Shown here piece by piece: positions 9,447 through 17,482 of a DNA stretch of 64,000 nt. The notes beneath the pieces are model-generated. The model was not told where the DNA came from. It made no database searches and saw only the letters and a list, made by a program, of their open reading frames with translations. The stretch's first letter is position 1. Every line of letters begins with the position of its first letter. Both the position numbers and the translations under genes were made by a program. The stretch is from an uncultured Eubacteriales bacterium (GTDB lineage: Bacteria; Bacillota; Clostridia; Oscillospirales; Oscillospiraceae): NCBI GenBank assembly GCA_900544975.1, contig UQXI01000004.1, forward strand, positions 1 through 64,000, in the 5' to 3' direction.

Positions 9447-9475
9447 ATTATAGCACCAAACTGCCCAGAGATAAA
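9447..9475 (-). promoter_or_regulatory. Promoter of yfhO
   Basis: TTTATC (9475-9470) and TATAAT (9452-9447) are 17 bases apart on the minus strand, about 30 bases before the yfhO start. The -10 box is perfect and the -35 box is weak. Confidence 0.55.
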
Positions 9476-9522
9476 TAAAAAATAATTAAATTTTCGTCGA
9501 GATTTCGGGATCGCAAAGAAGT

Positions 9523-10593
9523 TCATCTGATGGTTCCACTCTGATTCCAGATGAGGGCGCTGTATAAAAAGAGCACATCTTGATCCTGGAAGCGCACATA
9601 AGAATCCAGCAGGTCGCTGGAAATATAACGCAGGTCAATCAAAGTAATTTTTTGATAGCTGCTTGTCAATAGAGGCGCCAAGCTGCTTCCGAAGGAATCC
9701 CGGAAGAGGATCAGCTCCCGCTGGGATGTGGCGGCCGGATTTTCCAAAACCTGAATGGGAGAGGCCCCAGAGAGAAAAAATTCGTATGGATCCCGCCCTT
9801 GGACTTTTTCCCAATTGTAGATGGAGATTTCCCCCTCCAGATCCCGGGCTGTGCAGCCGGTGAGGGTGCTGCTGGTGAAATACATGAGGCGGTCCGGCTC
9901 CAGGGGTAGACCGGATTGGCCCGTGTACGCCCCGGAGAAGCTGCCGCCATCTTGGGCAGTAAAATCCCAGGAGAGGGGCGCTCCCATGGCAGAAGTCAAT
10001 GTCTGAACTACAGGCTCCAGCGCATCTTGCCGCCAATGGGGATCTGTCCGGTAATAGGAGTCTCCAGTGAGGCAGGGGAACAGGTCAATATAGGTCATGG
10101 GGAGCGTCTCCTCCAACTGCTTGACCAGAAGGGGGTAGTCCATGGTGGGATACCATCCGGCCAGATAGTAATGTTGGTTGGGGATTACACTGTAGTAGCA
10201 GTGCACCTGGGTATTTTTCAGGTAGGTTTCTTGAATTTTGAGAATCACACGGGTCAAGTGGGAGACCGATGCCTCGTGCAAGGGTTCCTCCAGCTTGACA
10301 GCGCTGCCATTGCGGAAGTAGATCCCGTTGTTTTCCACTTGTAGGAGGCCATGGTAGGCAAACTGAGCTTTTCCACGTCGAAATAGATCCCGGAAGGGAA
10401 ACTGGTCTGTTGCAGCCCGTTCTGCATGTTGCGTCCAGCTGCCGGAGCGCAAGCCCTGCCAGGTGAGCTGGGGCCATTGGGCCAGCTGCCGCCGTTCTGA
10501 CTCCGAAATCTGAGCCTGGCCGGTGATCATGAGGAGTCCGCCAGCCAACAAAAGAAGCCCCAGCAGGGCAAGTGTCCATCTTTGTCGTTTCAT
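9523..10593 (-). CDS. DHHW/AlgX-like acetylation partner protein
   Basis: The 356-residue product has a signal anchor (about residues 5-25) followed by an extracytoplasmic domain with the DPHW motif and a late LILFRDSFGSS segment, the pattern of the DHHW/AlgX/AlgJ group. These SGNH-hydrolase-like proteins work with MBOAT proteins to O-acetylate surface polysaccharides. Its gene begins eight bases after the MBOAT gene. The ATG at 10593 has TAGGAGGCGGC just upstream; the frame is open further upstream but inside the MBOAT gene. The polymer modified is unknown. Confidence 0.8.
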   Translation of the reverse strand: MKRQRWTLALLGLLLLAGGLLMITGQAQISESERRQLAQWPQLTWQGLRSGSWTQHAERAATDQFPFRDLFRRGKAQFAYHGLLQVENNGIYFRNGSAVKLEEPLHEASVSHLTRVILKIQETYLKNTQVHCYYSVIPNQHYYLAGWYPTMDYPLLVKQLEETLPMTYIDLFPCLTGDSYYRTDPHWRQDALEPVVQTLTSAMGAPLSWDFTAQDGGSFSGAYTGQSGLPLEPDRLMYFTSSTLTGCTARDLEGEISIYNWEKVQGRDPYEFFLSGASPIQVLENPAATSQRELILFRDSFGSSLAPLLTSSYQKITLIDLRYISSDLLDSYVRFQDQDVLFLYSALIWNQSGTIR

Positions 10594-10601
10594 GCCGCCT
10601 C

Positions 10602-11984
10602 CTAAAACCGGAAATAGAGAAAAGGATTGAATGAGCCGTCTACCAGGTAGGCAGTACAGAGCAGCAGCAGAAGCGCCAAGAGCAGCGGCTCTGCCCACCG
10701 CAGGCCCCGTTCCCACCGCCGGTACAGCTGCGCCGGCCAAGGTGTGGCGCCCAATGCGCCCAGAATCAGAAGCCCCCCGTGATTTCTCAGGGCAAACAGG
10801 CTCTCTTTGGAGATGACTGGAATGCCGCCGATTCCGAACATGGCGCGAAGATCTCCCAAACTTTGAGCCAGGCTCTCCCCTTGAAACAGGACGAACCCAA
10901 AGAGAACCGCCAGAAGGAGATAAATTTGGCCAGCCAGAGGCCGGTTGCTTAGGAATGGGCCATACCACAGCTTTTCTCCCAAAAGAAGGAGGGCATAAAA
11001 CAGTCCCCACAGGAGAAAATTCCACCCGGCTCCATGCCAAAGTCCGGTCAGACACCAGACCAGCAGGATGTTTCCGACCCAGCGCAGTTTCCCTGTGCGG
11101 TTTCCGCCCAAGGGAATGTAGACATAATCCCGAAACCAAGCGCCCAGACTGATGTGCCACCGCCGCCAGAATTCGGTGACCGAGTGGGAGCAGTAGGGAT
11201 ACCGAAAGTTTTCCGGAAAGTGAAAGCCCAGAATCCGCCCCAGGCCTATGGCCATGTCACTGTAACCGGAGAAATCGAAATAGATCTGCAGGAAGAAGCC
11301 CACGGCGGACAGCCATGCAAAGAGCACCGAGGGCTCTGAGCTGCTCCGATAGCTTTGGCACAGCAGTCCCAAATTGTTGGCCAAAATCACCTTTTTTCCA
11401 AGTCCCACCAGAAAGCGACAGGCGCCCTCATATGCCAAAGCGGCGCTGTGCTTCCGTTCCCGAAGTTCCAAGGCCACATCCCGGTATCGGACGATGGGAC
11501 CGGCAATGAGTTGTGGAAAGAGGGAGACATACAGGGCGAAAGTGACCGGGTTTCGTTGAACCTCCACATCGCCCCGGTATAAGTCGATGGTATAGCTGAG
11601 GATTTGGAAGGTGTAGAAGCTGATTCCCACAGGAAGCGCCAAATGCCACAGGGGCAACGATGTCCCCAGGACTCCGCCTACAGCAGTCAGGAGAAAGTCA
11701 CTATATTTGAAAAAGACCAAAAGTCCCACACACCCGGTGACAGACAGGAGCATACACAGACGGCTCAGAAAATGTCCCCGAAACCGATGGATTCCCAAAC
11801 CAGCTGCAAATCCCAGGAGCATGGTCAGGAGGATCAGAATTAAATATTTTGGTTCTCCCCAAGCATAGAATAGCAGGCTGGCCAGGAGCAGTACCACATT
11901 TTTTCCCTTTTTGGGTGTGAGAAAGTAGATCAAAAAAGTGCAGGGTAGAAAGGCATACAGAAAAATCAGACTGGAAAACAGCAT
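10602..11984 (-). CDS. MBOAT family O-acyltransferase (AlgI/DltB-like)
   Basis: A 460-residue polytopic membrane protein. It carries FWRRWHISLGAWFRDYVYIPLGG and the invariant MBOAT histidine in WHGAGWNF, both typical of AlgI-type acyltransferases that pass acetyl groups across the membrane. The ATG at 11984 (MLFSSLIFLYAFLP) is preceded by TGGAG and gives the usual family length. It pairs with the DHHW protein next to it and with the DUF4358 lipoprotein upstream, a combination often seen in Clostridia. It is not a DltB of a dlt operon, since dltA, dltC and dltD are absent. Confidence 0.9.
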   Translation of the reverse strand: MLFSSLIFLYAFLPCTFLIYFLTPKKGKNVVLLLASLLFYAWGEPKYLILILLTMLLGFAAGLGIHRFRGHFLSRLCMLLSVTGCVGLLVFFKYSDFLLTAVGGVLGTSLPLWHLALPVGISFYTFQILSYTIDLYRGDVEVQRNPVTFALYVSLFPQLIAGPIVRYRDVALELRERKHSAALAYEGACRFLVGLGKKVILANNLGLLCQSYRSSSEPSVLFAWLSAVGFFLQIYFDFSGYSDMAIGLGRILGFHFPENFRYPYCSHSVTEFWRRWHISLGAWFRDYVYIPLGGNRTGKLRWVGNILLVWCLTGLWHGAGWNFLLWGLFYALLLLGEKLWYGPFLSNRPLAGQIYLLLAVLFGFVLFQGESLAQSLGDLRAMFGIGGIPVISKESLFALRNHGGLLILGALGATPWPAQLYRRWERGLRWAEPLLLALLLLLCTAYLVDGSFNPFLYFRF

Positions 11985-12023
11985 AGACACTCCAGATGGC
12001 GGGGCCTGTCGCAAAACAATGTC

Positions 12024-12078
12024 CAGGACCGCCATTTGGAGCCAAGGCGAACACACAATGGCATCCAGTACGGTCCTG
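12024..12078 (-). other. Long-range stem-loop in the MBOAT leader
   Basis: CAGGACC and GCCATT (12024-12036) pair with AATGGC (12057-12062) and GGTCCTG (12072-12078), leaving a nine-base bulge on one side. The structure lies 40-95 bases upstream of the MBOAT start. It may be a transcript leader structure; no known RNA family is recognised. Confidence 0.3.
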
Positions 12079-12110
12079 CTCTGCAACAGGCCCCAGACTG
12101 TTTATTTGTT

Positions 12111-12626
12111 CTAGATGACTTCCACGTCGCCGCCAACTGTTTTGGAATAGGCTGCCATCAGGTCATCTGCCAGGCCCGGCGCCAGGTCACTACTGACCAT
12201 GGCCAGCACTACGGTATCTCCCCAAACGCCAACCCGCACCTGATCCGCTTCCACGCAAACCCACTTTCTGGGGTCCACACCGGCCAATACGCTTTGGGCG
12301 ACCTCTTTGGGGTCCTTCCCTTCGGCAACCCGCAGAGCGCACAGAGAATAGGCTTGGGCATTGATCATCGGTTCGCTGGCCACTGCTTCCTGGACCAAGC
12401 TGGCGTCCGTCAGTCCCAGATAGGACTGGAGGGCAAAGGCATCGCTTGTGTCGATGGTCATGGTCTCGCCCAGGGCAAACTCTGGCCTCTGGGTGCAGTT
12501 TTCATATATGCCGGCGACCAGCTCGGTCATAGTCCCGGGATAGGTGCTCTGAGTGGCTGTTTGTCCGCAGGCGGTTAGCCCCAGCAGCATGCTTAGGATG
12601 GCAATCCAGACAGTCATTTTTTTCAT
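12111..12626 (-). CDS. DUF4358 lipoprotein
   Basis: The 171-residue product has a lipoprotein signal (LLGLTAC, Cys 20) and a mature domain of about 140 residues matching DUF4358, including PMINAQAYSLCALRVAEGKD. The role is unknown. The family recurs beside MBOAT/DHHW acetylation genes, which suggests an accessory role in surface-polymer modification. AAGGAG precedes the ATG. The MBOAT gene follows 126 bases downstream. Confidence 0.75.
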   Translation of the reverse strand: MKKMTVWIAILSMLLGLTACGQTATQSTYPGTMTELVAGIYENCTQRPEFALGETMTIDTSDAFALQSYLGLTDASLVQEAVASEPMINAQAYSLCALRVAEGKDPKEVAQSVLAGVDPRKWVCVEADQVRVGVWGDTVVLAMVSSDLAPGLADDLMAAYSKTVGGDVEVI

Positions 12627-12756
12627 AAGTTTCTCCTTTTTTGTTTAGTATGTCCGCTGCACAGGAAAAATTTGCAGCTCTTTTTTAAGAAGACGGAAAA
12701 AAGCCAGGCTGCGTTACGCCTATGGAAAAAATAAAAATAAAAGTGGGAGACCGATG

Positions 12757-12791
12757 GAAAAGCGGCATTCAGATTCCTCTGAATACCGCTT
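12757..12791 (-). terminator. Terminator of the trmO-ybaK-TSCPD operon
   Basis: AGCGGTATTCAGA and TCTGAATGCCGCT (minus strand, 12790-12761) form a 13-bp stem with one G-U pair and a four-base loop, followed by TTTT. It starts about 11 bases past the TSCPD stop. Confidence 0.75.
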
Positions 12792-12801
12792 GGCTCTGAT
12801 G

Positions 12802-13047
12802 TTAGGCCAGGGTTTCCTTCAATGCTTGGGCAAGCTGGTCGGGGCAGGAGGTGCTTTTGCTGCCACAGCGGATGCCGTCGATCCGGGCGATGACATCCTC
12901 CACAGACATGCCTTCCACCAGGGCGCCGATGCCCTTCAGGTTGCCGTTACATCCACCCAGGAAGCGAACATTTTTCAGTTTGCCGTCTTCAATCTCAAAT
13001 GCGATCTCTTGGGAGCAGGTGCCAGTTGTTTTGTACGTGTACTGCAT
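12802..13047 (-). CDS. TSCPD domain protein
   Basis: An 81-residue cytoplasmic protein starting MQYTYKTTGTCS and containing FLGGCNGNLKGIGALVEGM and, near the end, GSKSTSCPDQLAQAL, the motif that names the TSCPD domain. The conserved Cys residues (in TGTCSQ, GGCNGN and TSCPD) suggest metal or thiol chemistry, but no function is established. AAGGAG lies at normal distance before ATG 13047. It is the last gene of an operon with ybaK and trmO, 20 bases after ybaK. Confidence 0.85.
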   Translation of the reverse strand: MQYTYKTTGTCSQEIAFEIEDGKLKNVRFLGGCNGNLKGIGALVEGMSVEDVIARIDGIRCGSKSTSCPDQLAQALKETLA

Positions 13048-13067
13048 AGTGATAGTTCTCCTTTTTA

Positions 13068-13538
13068 TCATTCTGTCAAATCCAGCAGCTCGGCCTGGAC
13101 AAATTGGGCCAGGCGCTCCGGAGAAAGGAGCATCTGATGGCCCCGTTCCCCGGCGGAGACTGCGATTTCCTCAAACAACAGGGCGGTTTCATCGAAAAAG
13201 GTGGGGTATTTCTTTTTCATCCCCACAGGGCTGCACCCGCCCCGGATGTAGCCGGTGAGGCTCAGAAGCTCCTTCACATGGACCAGCTCTACCTTTTTGT
13301 CTCCAGTGGCCCGGGCAGCCTTTTTGAGGTCCAGCCCGCAGCAAACGGGGATACAAAATACAGCAATGCCAGTCCGCTCCCCACGGGCTACCAGGGTTTT
13401 AAATACCTGTTCGGGAGGCAGGCCAATTGCTTCTGCTGCATGCAAGCCACTTAAATCAGATTCGTCAAATGGATAGTAGGCTTCCCGATATGGGATTTGT
13501 CCCTGCTCCACCAGACGGATCGCATTGGTTTTGCCCAT
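13068..13538 (-). CDS. ybaK: YbaK/EbsC-type aminoacyl-tRNA deacylase
   Basis: A 156-residue protein with the YbaK fold: FKTLVARGERTGIAVFCIPV, a conserved DKKVELV segment and GYIRGGCSPVGMKKKYPTF, typical of Cys-tRNA(Pro)/Cys-tRNA(Cys) deacylases. These hydrolyse mischarged Cys-tRNA(Pro) in trans to ProRS. ATG 13538 is preceded by GGAAGGTAAAGCC; a TTG five codons upstream overlaps that site. Next to TrmO this makes a small tRNA quality and modification operon. Confidence 0.9.
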   Translation of the reverse strand: MGKTNAIRLVEQGQIPYREAYYPFDESDLSGLHAAEAIGLPPEQVFKTLVARGERTGIAVFCIPVCCGLDLKKAARATGDKKVELVHVKELLSLTGYIRGGCSPVGMKKKYPTFFDETALLFEEIAVSAGERGHQMLLSPERLAQFVQAELLDLTE

Positions 13539-13558
13539 GGCTTTACCTTCCAATTCTA

Positions 13559-14275
13559 TTATACGTCAAGTTGCCGGTTCTGGCAAGAGGGCTCCAAAGG
13601 CGCTATCTGACAAACTATGAGTTGGGTGCCGTCTACACGAAAACGGATATTGAAACCGCCGAAGCTGAGGCCATAGATGCGCGCCGGATCACGCTGGTAG
13701 GAGGGACGCGGGTCATGGGCCAACACCCCCAGAAGTGCCTTCTGCTGTGCAGGAGGAATCTGAGCCAGGAGCGTGGGGGGAACAGAGACCTCCAGGAGAA
13801 AGTCATCCGCAGAGTCTGTAAAGCCACCGGCTGCCTCCGGGTGACAGTCGGCATAGGGTGTGTAGGGCTTGATGTCCAATACAGGCGTACCGTCCATCAG
13901 ATCGGCGCCAGATACCACCAAAATGGGCCCTTGTGGTGTATTCCACCGGATTTCCTCCAGTCGCACGCAGGACAGGCCAATGGGATTGGGCCGGAAAGGG
14001 GAGCGGGTGGCAAAGACTCCCATCCGCCGATTCCCACCCAGCCTGGGTGGACGCACAGTGGGAGACCATCCATCCTGCCGGTTTCCAGAGAAATTCCAGA
14101 TCAGCCAAATGTGAGAAAACCCCTCCAGCCCCCGCAGCATATCCGGATTTCGAAACTCCGGCTCCAACACCAAATAAGCCCGCAACTCCGGCACCAACCC
14201 CGCCTGCCGCGGAATCCCAAATTTACTGGGAAAGTCACTGTGGATTCTGCCAATTGTCTTGATCAAAATGTCCAT
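13559..14275 (-). CDS. trmO: tRNA m6t6A37 methyltransferase TrmO
   Basis: A 238-residue protein of the TsaA/TrmO family. GFSHIWLIWNF, GVFATRSPFRPNPIGLS and the DGTPVLDIKPYTPYAD segment are hallmark motifs of this SAM-binding beta-barrel enzyme, which N6-methylates t6A37 of ANN-decoding tRNAs. AGGAG precedes ATG 14275. It is the first gene of the operon with ybaK and the TSCPD gene. The C-terminal domain (about residues 165-238) is present, so the protein is full length. Confidence 0.9.
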   Translation of the reverse strand: MDILIKTIGRIHSDFPSKFGIPRQAGLVPELRAYLVLEPEFRNPDMLRGLEGFSHIWLIWNFSGNRQDGWSPTVRPPRLGGNRRMGVFATRSPFRPNPIGLSCVRLEEIRWNTPQGPILVVSGADLMDGTPVLDIKPYTPYADCHPEAAGGFTDSADDFLLEVSVPPTLLAQIPPAQQKALLGVLAHDPRPSYQRDPARIYGLSFGGFNIRFRVDGTQLIVCQIAPLEPSCQNRQLDV

Positions 14276-14312
14276 GGAGGCTCCTGTCTGTCGTTCGATT
14301 TGATCGGCTACA

Positions 14313-14405
14313 CCGATGTCCCCGGGCAGCTTCGACAAAAACCGGAATCTGCTCGGGTGTTAAAAATTCTTTCTCATTCTGGACTACCTGAGGCAGCTGG
14401 ACGAT
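14313..14405 (-). pseudogene. Tyrosine recombinase (integrase) fragment
   Basis: A minus-strand reading of about 31 residues contains LPQVVQNEKEFLTPEQIP followed by VFVEAARGHR. This matches the junction of core-binding and catalytic domains in Tn916/phage-type integrases (LP-x-V...LTPEQ...EAA-x-GHR). No start, catalytic Arg/His/Tyr region or further homology surrounds it. It is best read as the last scrap of a lost mobile element just upstream of trmO. Confidence 0.45.
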
Positions 14406-14553
14406 GATTCTGCTGCCAGTAGTATCAAATATAACAGCAGCTATAAACATCCATGCGTTTCTGTGTGTCTTGGCGGAGCACAGTCTGGCCTCCGTGTTTA
14501 CAGCCTTTTGTTGTCTACTTGACGGGGAGCAGTTCAGTTCAAAAATCCGTCAG

Positions 14554-16062
14554 TTACAGATGATAAAGCTTTGTGTATTTTTCAGTGAGGTAGTCCGTAT
14601 AGTATTTGGGGTCAAATTTGCCGCAGGCCATTTCAAACAGGGCGCCGGGACGGTAGAGGGCGGCATGGCGGTGGATGTGGGAGTGGAGCCAGTTCTTGAC
14701 CTTGGAGAGGTCCCCCTTGGCCACATCGTCCCAGATGCTTCCGATCTCGGCTTCCATAGCTGCCAGCATCTGAGGGCCGTAGGCGCTGCCCAAGGCGTAA
14801 GAGGGGAAGTAGCCGATGCTACCGCCGGACCAGTGGGAGTCTTGCAGGCAACCCAAGCGGTTGTTGGGGACTTCGACGCCCAGATATTCCCGATACAGCC
14901 GGTTCCATGCCTCCGGCACTTGCCGGACCTCCAGGGTGCCGGCAATGAGCTGCTTTTCCAGTTCGTACCGGACCATAATGTGCATACAATAGGTCAGCTC
15001 GTCTGCCTCTGTGCGGATGAGAGAGGGACCGGCCTTGTTCACAGCCCGCCAGAACATATGGGCGTCCACGCCGTCCAGCTGCTGGGGGAATAGCTGGGCC
15101 AGCTTCGGGAAAATGTAAGTAAGAAAAGGCTCGGAGCGGCCGATGATATTTTCAAAGAACCGGCTCTGGCTTTCATGAATTCCCATGGATACACCGCCAG
15201 AGAGGATGGTATGGTTATATACATCCGCACAGCCCATTTCATAGATGGCGTGACCGCTCTCGTGTATGACGGAGTAGAGGGAAGAGGCCACATCCTGCTC
15301 GTGGTAATGGGTGGTAATCCGCACGTCCTTGTTGTTGAAACCTGTGGTAAAGGGATGCTCGGATTCTGCGATGCCGCAGTGGCTCCGATCGATGCCCAGA
15401 ACGGACATGATGTAGTCAGACAGCTGGCGCTGCTGCTCCAGCGGATAGGTGTAGTGGAGGAAGCTGTCATCAATGGGCTCTGCGGCGGCAACCTTAGCAA
15501 GCAGGGGAACCAGCGTTTCCCGGAGCTGGGCAAAGAAACGGTCCAGAGTTTCTACGGTGAGGCCCTCTTCATATTCATTCAACAGGGCGTCATAGGGCGG
15601 CAAGCTGGGGTTGAAGTAACCGGCAAACTTGCGGTTGAAGGCTACGATTTTCTCCAAATAGGGGGCAAAGGATTCAAAATCATCCCCATTCTTGGCGTCT
15701 TCCCAAACTGCTTGGGCGTCGTTGAGCAGGACGTCATATGCCACATATTCCTGGGGCGGAATCCTGGAAATCTGGTTGTAAGACTTCCGAAAAAGCTCCA
15801 CTTTACGCCGGTTTACCGGATCCAGCTCCTGGAGATGGGCCTCCAAATAAGTCAGGATGGATTCATTCTCCGGATTGGCGCTTAAACCATACATGGTCTC
15901 ACTGAGCACAGCCATCGTCTTGCCCCGTCCTTGAGCGGTGTCTTTGGGCGCGGCGGTGGCGGCGTCGAAGGATAACACGCCAGCGGCATGACGATAGGCA
16001 GAGAGCTTGCTTTCCACAGCCTGTAACGCCTCCAAGGCAGCGGAGGTACTGGTATATTCCAT
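14554..16062 (-). CDS. M32 family metallocarboxypeptidase
   Basis: A 502-residue cytoplasmic zinc carboxypeptidase (Taq carboxypeptidase family). HESGH at about residues 267-271 is the HExxH zinc site, and the later HESQSRFFENIIGRS supplies the usual third-ligand region. It removes C-terminal residues from peptides and probably recycles peptides. AAGGAG precedes ATG 16062 and a promoter is visible upstream. It is a single-gene unit. Confidence 0.95.
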   Translation of the reverse strand: MEYTSTSAALEALQAVESKLSAYRHAAGVLSFDAATAAPKDTAQGRGKTMAVLSETMYGLSANPENESILTYLEAHLQELDPVNRRKVELFRKSYNQISRIPPQEYVAYDVLLNDAQAVWEDAKNGDDFESFAPYLEKIVAFNRKFAGYFNPSLPPYDALLNEYEEGLTVETLDRFFAQLRETLVPLLAKVAAAEPIDDSFLHYTYPLEQQRQLSDYIMSVLGIDRSHCGIAESEHPFTTGFNNKDVRITTHYHEQDVASSLYSVIHESGHAIYEMGCADVYNHTILSGGVSMGIHESQSRFFENIIGRSEPFLTYIFPKLAQLFPQQLDGVDAHMFWRAVNKAGPSLIRTEADELTYCMHIMVRYELEKQLIAGTLEVRQVPEAWNRLYREYLGVEVPNNRLGCLQDSHWSGGSIGYFPSYALGSAYGPQMLAAMEAEIGSIWDDVAKGDLSKVKNWLHSHIHRHAALYRPGALFEMACGKFDPKYYTDYLTEKYTKLYHL

Positions 16063-16094
16063 GAAAAATCTCCTTTCAAGCAACTACTTTCTAT

Positions 16095-16123
16095 AGAATA
16101 TCACATCTGTGCCTATTCGTCAA
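16095..16123 (-). promoter_or_regulatory. Promoter of the M32 carboxypeptidase gene
   Basis: TTGACG (16123-16118) and TATTCT (16100-16095) are separated by 17 bases on the minus strand, about 33 bases before the start codon. Confidence 0.65.
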
Positions 16124-16208
16124 TTACATCCAGGCGGGAGGAAACCTGGCAAATATGCTGGATTTCCAGTATTTCAAGCGGGATTTCCGGGGAAGATGAA
16201 ACCCCTGG

Positions 16209-16237
16209 TTGCACTTTCTGTCGGAATGTGCTATCAT
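16209..16237 (+). promoter_or_regulatory. Promoter of the 16.3-19.0 kb operon
   Basis: TTGCAC (16209-16214) and TATCAT (16232-16237) are 17 bases apart, 40 bases upstream of the first gene of the membrane protein/ASKHA operon. Confidence 0.6.
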
Positions 16238-16277
16238 GATTGGGCTTGTATTTTACAGAAACTGGAGGGATCTGCCC

Positions 16278-16622
16278 ATGAAAGCGATGCGATCCATCGG
16301 AGCGTTTCTGCGCTCCACGTGGCAGTTTGTTTTTTGTTTCCGAAAGATTTTCCTGGCAATTCCGGTGGTGGTTGTGGCCATTATTCTGGCGTGCCAGAAC
16401 GCCGCCATCCTGCCGGAGCAGGTGGGGCTGTTTTTGTCCACAGAGGGAACCTTTTCGATGTTGGTGAGCAGACAGCAGGCCGTTTTGGGTCCGCTGCTGG
16501 TGACCGGTGTGGGCCTCATTTTTATGGCGGTTTCCAGAAAGGTGTTCTACCCATGGCTCATTTCTGTGGTGACCCTGGTGCTGCCGGTTTTGATCCGGCT
16601 GCTCAACCAATTTGGATTTTGA
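16278..16622 (+). CDS. Small membrane protein of unknown function
   Basis: The 114-residue product starts MKAMRSIGAFLRSTWQFVF and has about three transmembrane helices (approximately 23-42, 68-86 and 92-110). GGAGGG before ATG 16278 fixes the start. No family is recognised. It heads an operon with a second membrane protein (17 bases downstream) and an ASKHA ATPase, so the three may act together. Confidence 0.75.
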   Translation: MKAMRSIGAFLRSTWQFVFCFRKIFLAIPVVVVAIILACQNAAILPEQVGLFLSTEGTFSMLVSRQQAVLGPLLVTGVGLIFMAVSRKVFYPWLISVVTLVLPVLIRLLNQFGF

Positions 16623-16639
16623 TTGCCTGGAGGTGACCC

Positions 16640-17482
16640 ATGAAGCAAAATGAAAAAAAGCGGGACTGGCTGAATATTGAATACCGCCGTGTGCAAAATA
16701 AAAAGCTGGTGGTGACGGTATATGTGCTGCTGCGGCTGTCTGTAGTTGGTATGCTGGTGGCCCAGATCTTCAACGGCAATTTTGAGAATGTGTACACCTG
16801 CATTTTGGCGCTGATTCTCTTTACCATCCCCTCCCTGATTGAGCGGCGCCTGCACATTGATCTGCCGGATACGCTGGAGATTATCATTCTTCTTTTCATA
16901 TATGCAGCGGAGATTTTGGGCGAAATACAGGAGTATTATGTCCTCATTCCGTTCTGGGATGACATTTTGCACACCCTCAACGGCTTCCTGTTTGCGGCGG
17001 TGGGCTTTTCTCTGGTGAATATCTTAAACCGGGACAAGCGGGTGATGCTGCGGCTGTCTCCCTTTTACATGGCTGTGATGGCATTTTGCTTCTCTATGAC
17101 CATTGGCGTTCTGTGGGAGTTTTTTGAGTGGGGCGTGGACACGCTGCTGGCCAAGGATATGCAAAAAGACACCATTGTGCAAGCCATCCACTCGGTCACC
17201 CTTCATCCGGAGGGCCGGAATATCCCCGTCCACATCCAGGACATTGCCGATGTGATCCTGGTTCATTCCGACGGCTCTCAGACGCCTTTGGGGGTGGGGG
17301 GCTATTTGGACATCGGTCTCATTGATACCATGAGCGACCTGCTGGTCAATTTCATTGGCGCGGTGGTCTTTTCCTTCATCGGCTTCTTCTATGTCAAGTC
17401 CCAGGGCAAGGGAAAGCTGGCCAGCCAGTTTATTCCCCAGCTGATGGAGAAGCAGAACCCGGAAAGGCAGGAGGAATCGTAA
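16640..17482 (+). CDS. Polytopic membrane protein, YjdF/DUF2238-like
   Basis: A 280-residue protein with about six transmembrane helices. The segments WDDILHTLNGFLFAAVGFS and GVLWEFFEWGVD, each with charged residues inside a helix, resemble the DUF2238/YjdF membrane family; activity unknown. The soluble loop after the WEFFEWG helix (about residues 180-230) appears specific to this group. Its TAA stop shares one base with the ATG of the next gene, so translation is coupled. Confidence 0.65.
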   Translation: MKQNEKKRDWLNIEYRRVQNKKLVVTVYVLLRLSVVGMLVAQIFNGNFENVYTCILALILFTIPSLIERRLHIDLPDTLEIIILLFIYAAEILGEIQEYYVLIPFWDDILHTLNGFLFAAVGFSLVNILNRDKRVMLRLSPFYMAVMAFCFSMTIGVLWEFFEWGVDTLLAKDMQKDTIVQAIHSVTLHPEGRNIPVHIQDIADVILVHSDGSQTPLGVGGYLDIGLIDTMSDLLVNFIGAVVFSFIGFFYVKSQGKGKLASQFIPQLMEKQNPERQEES

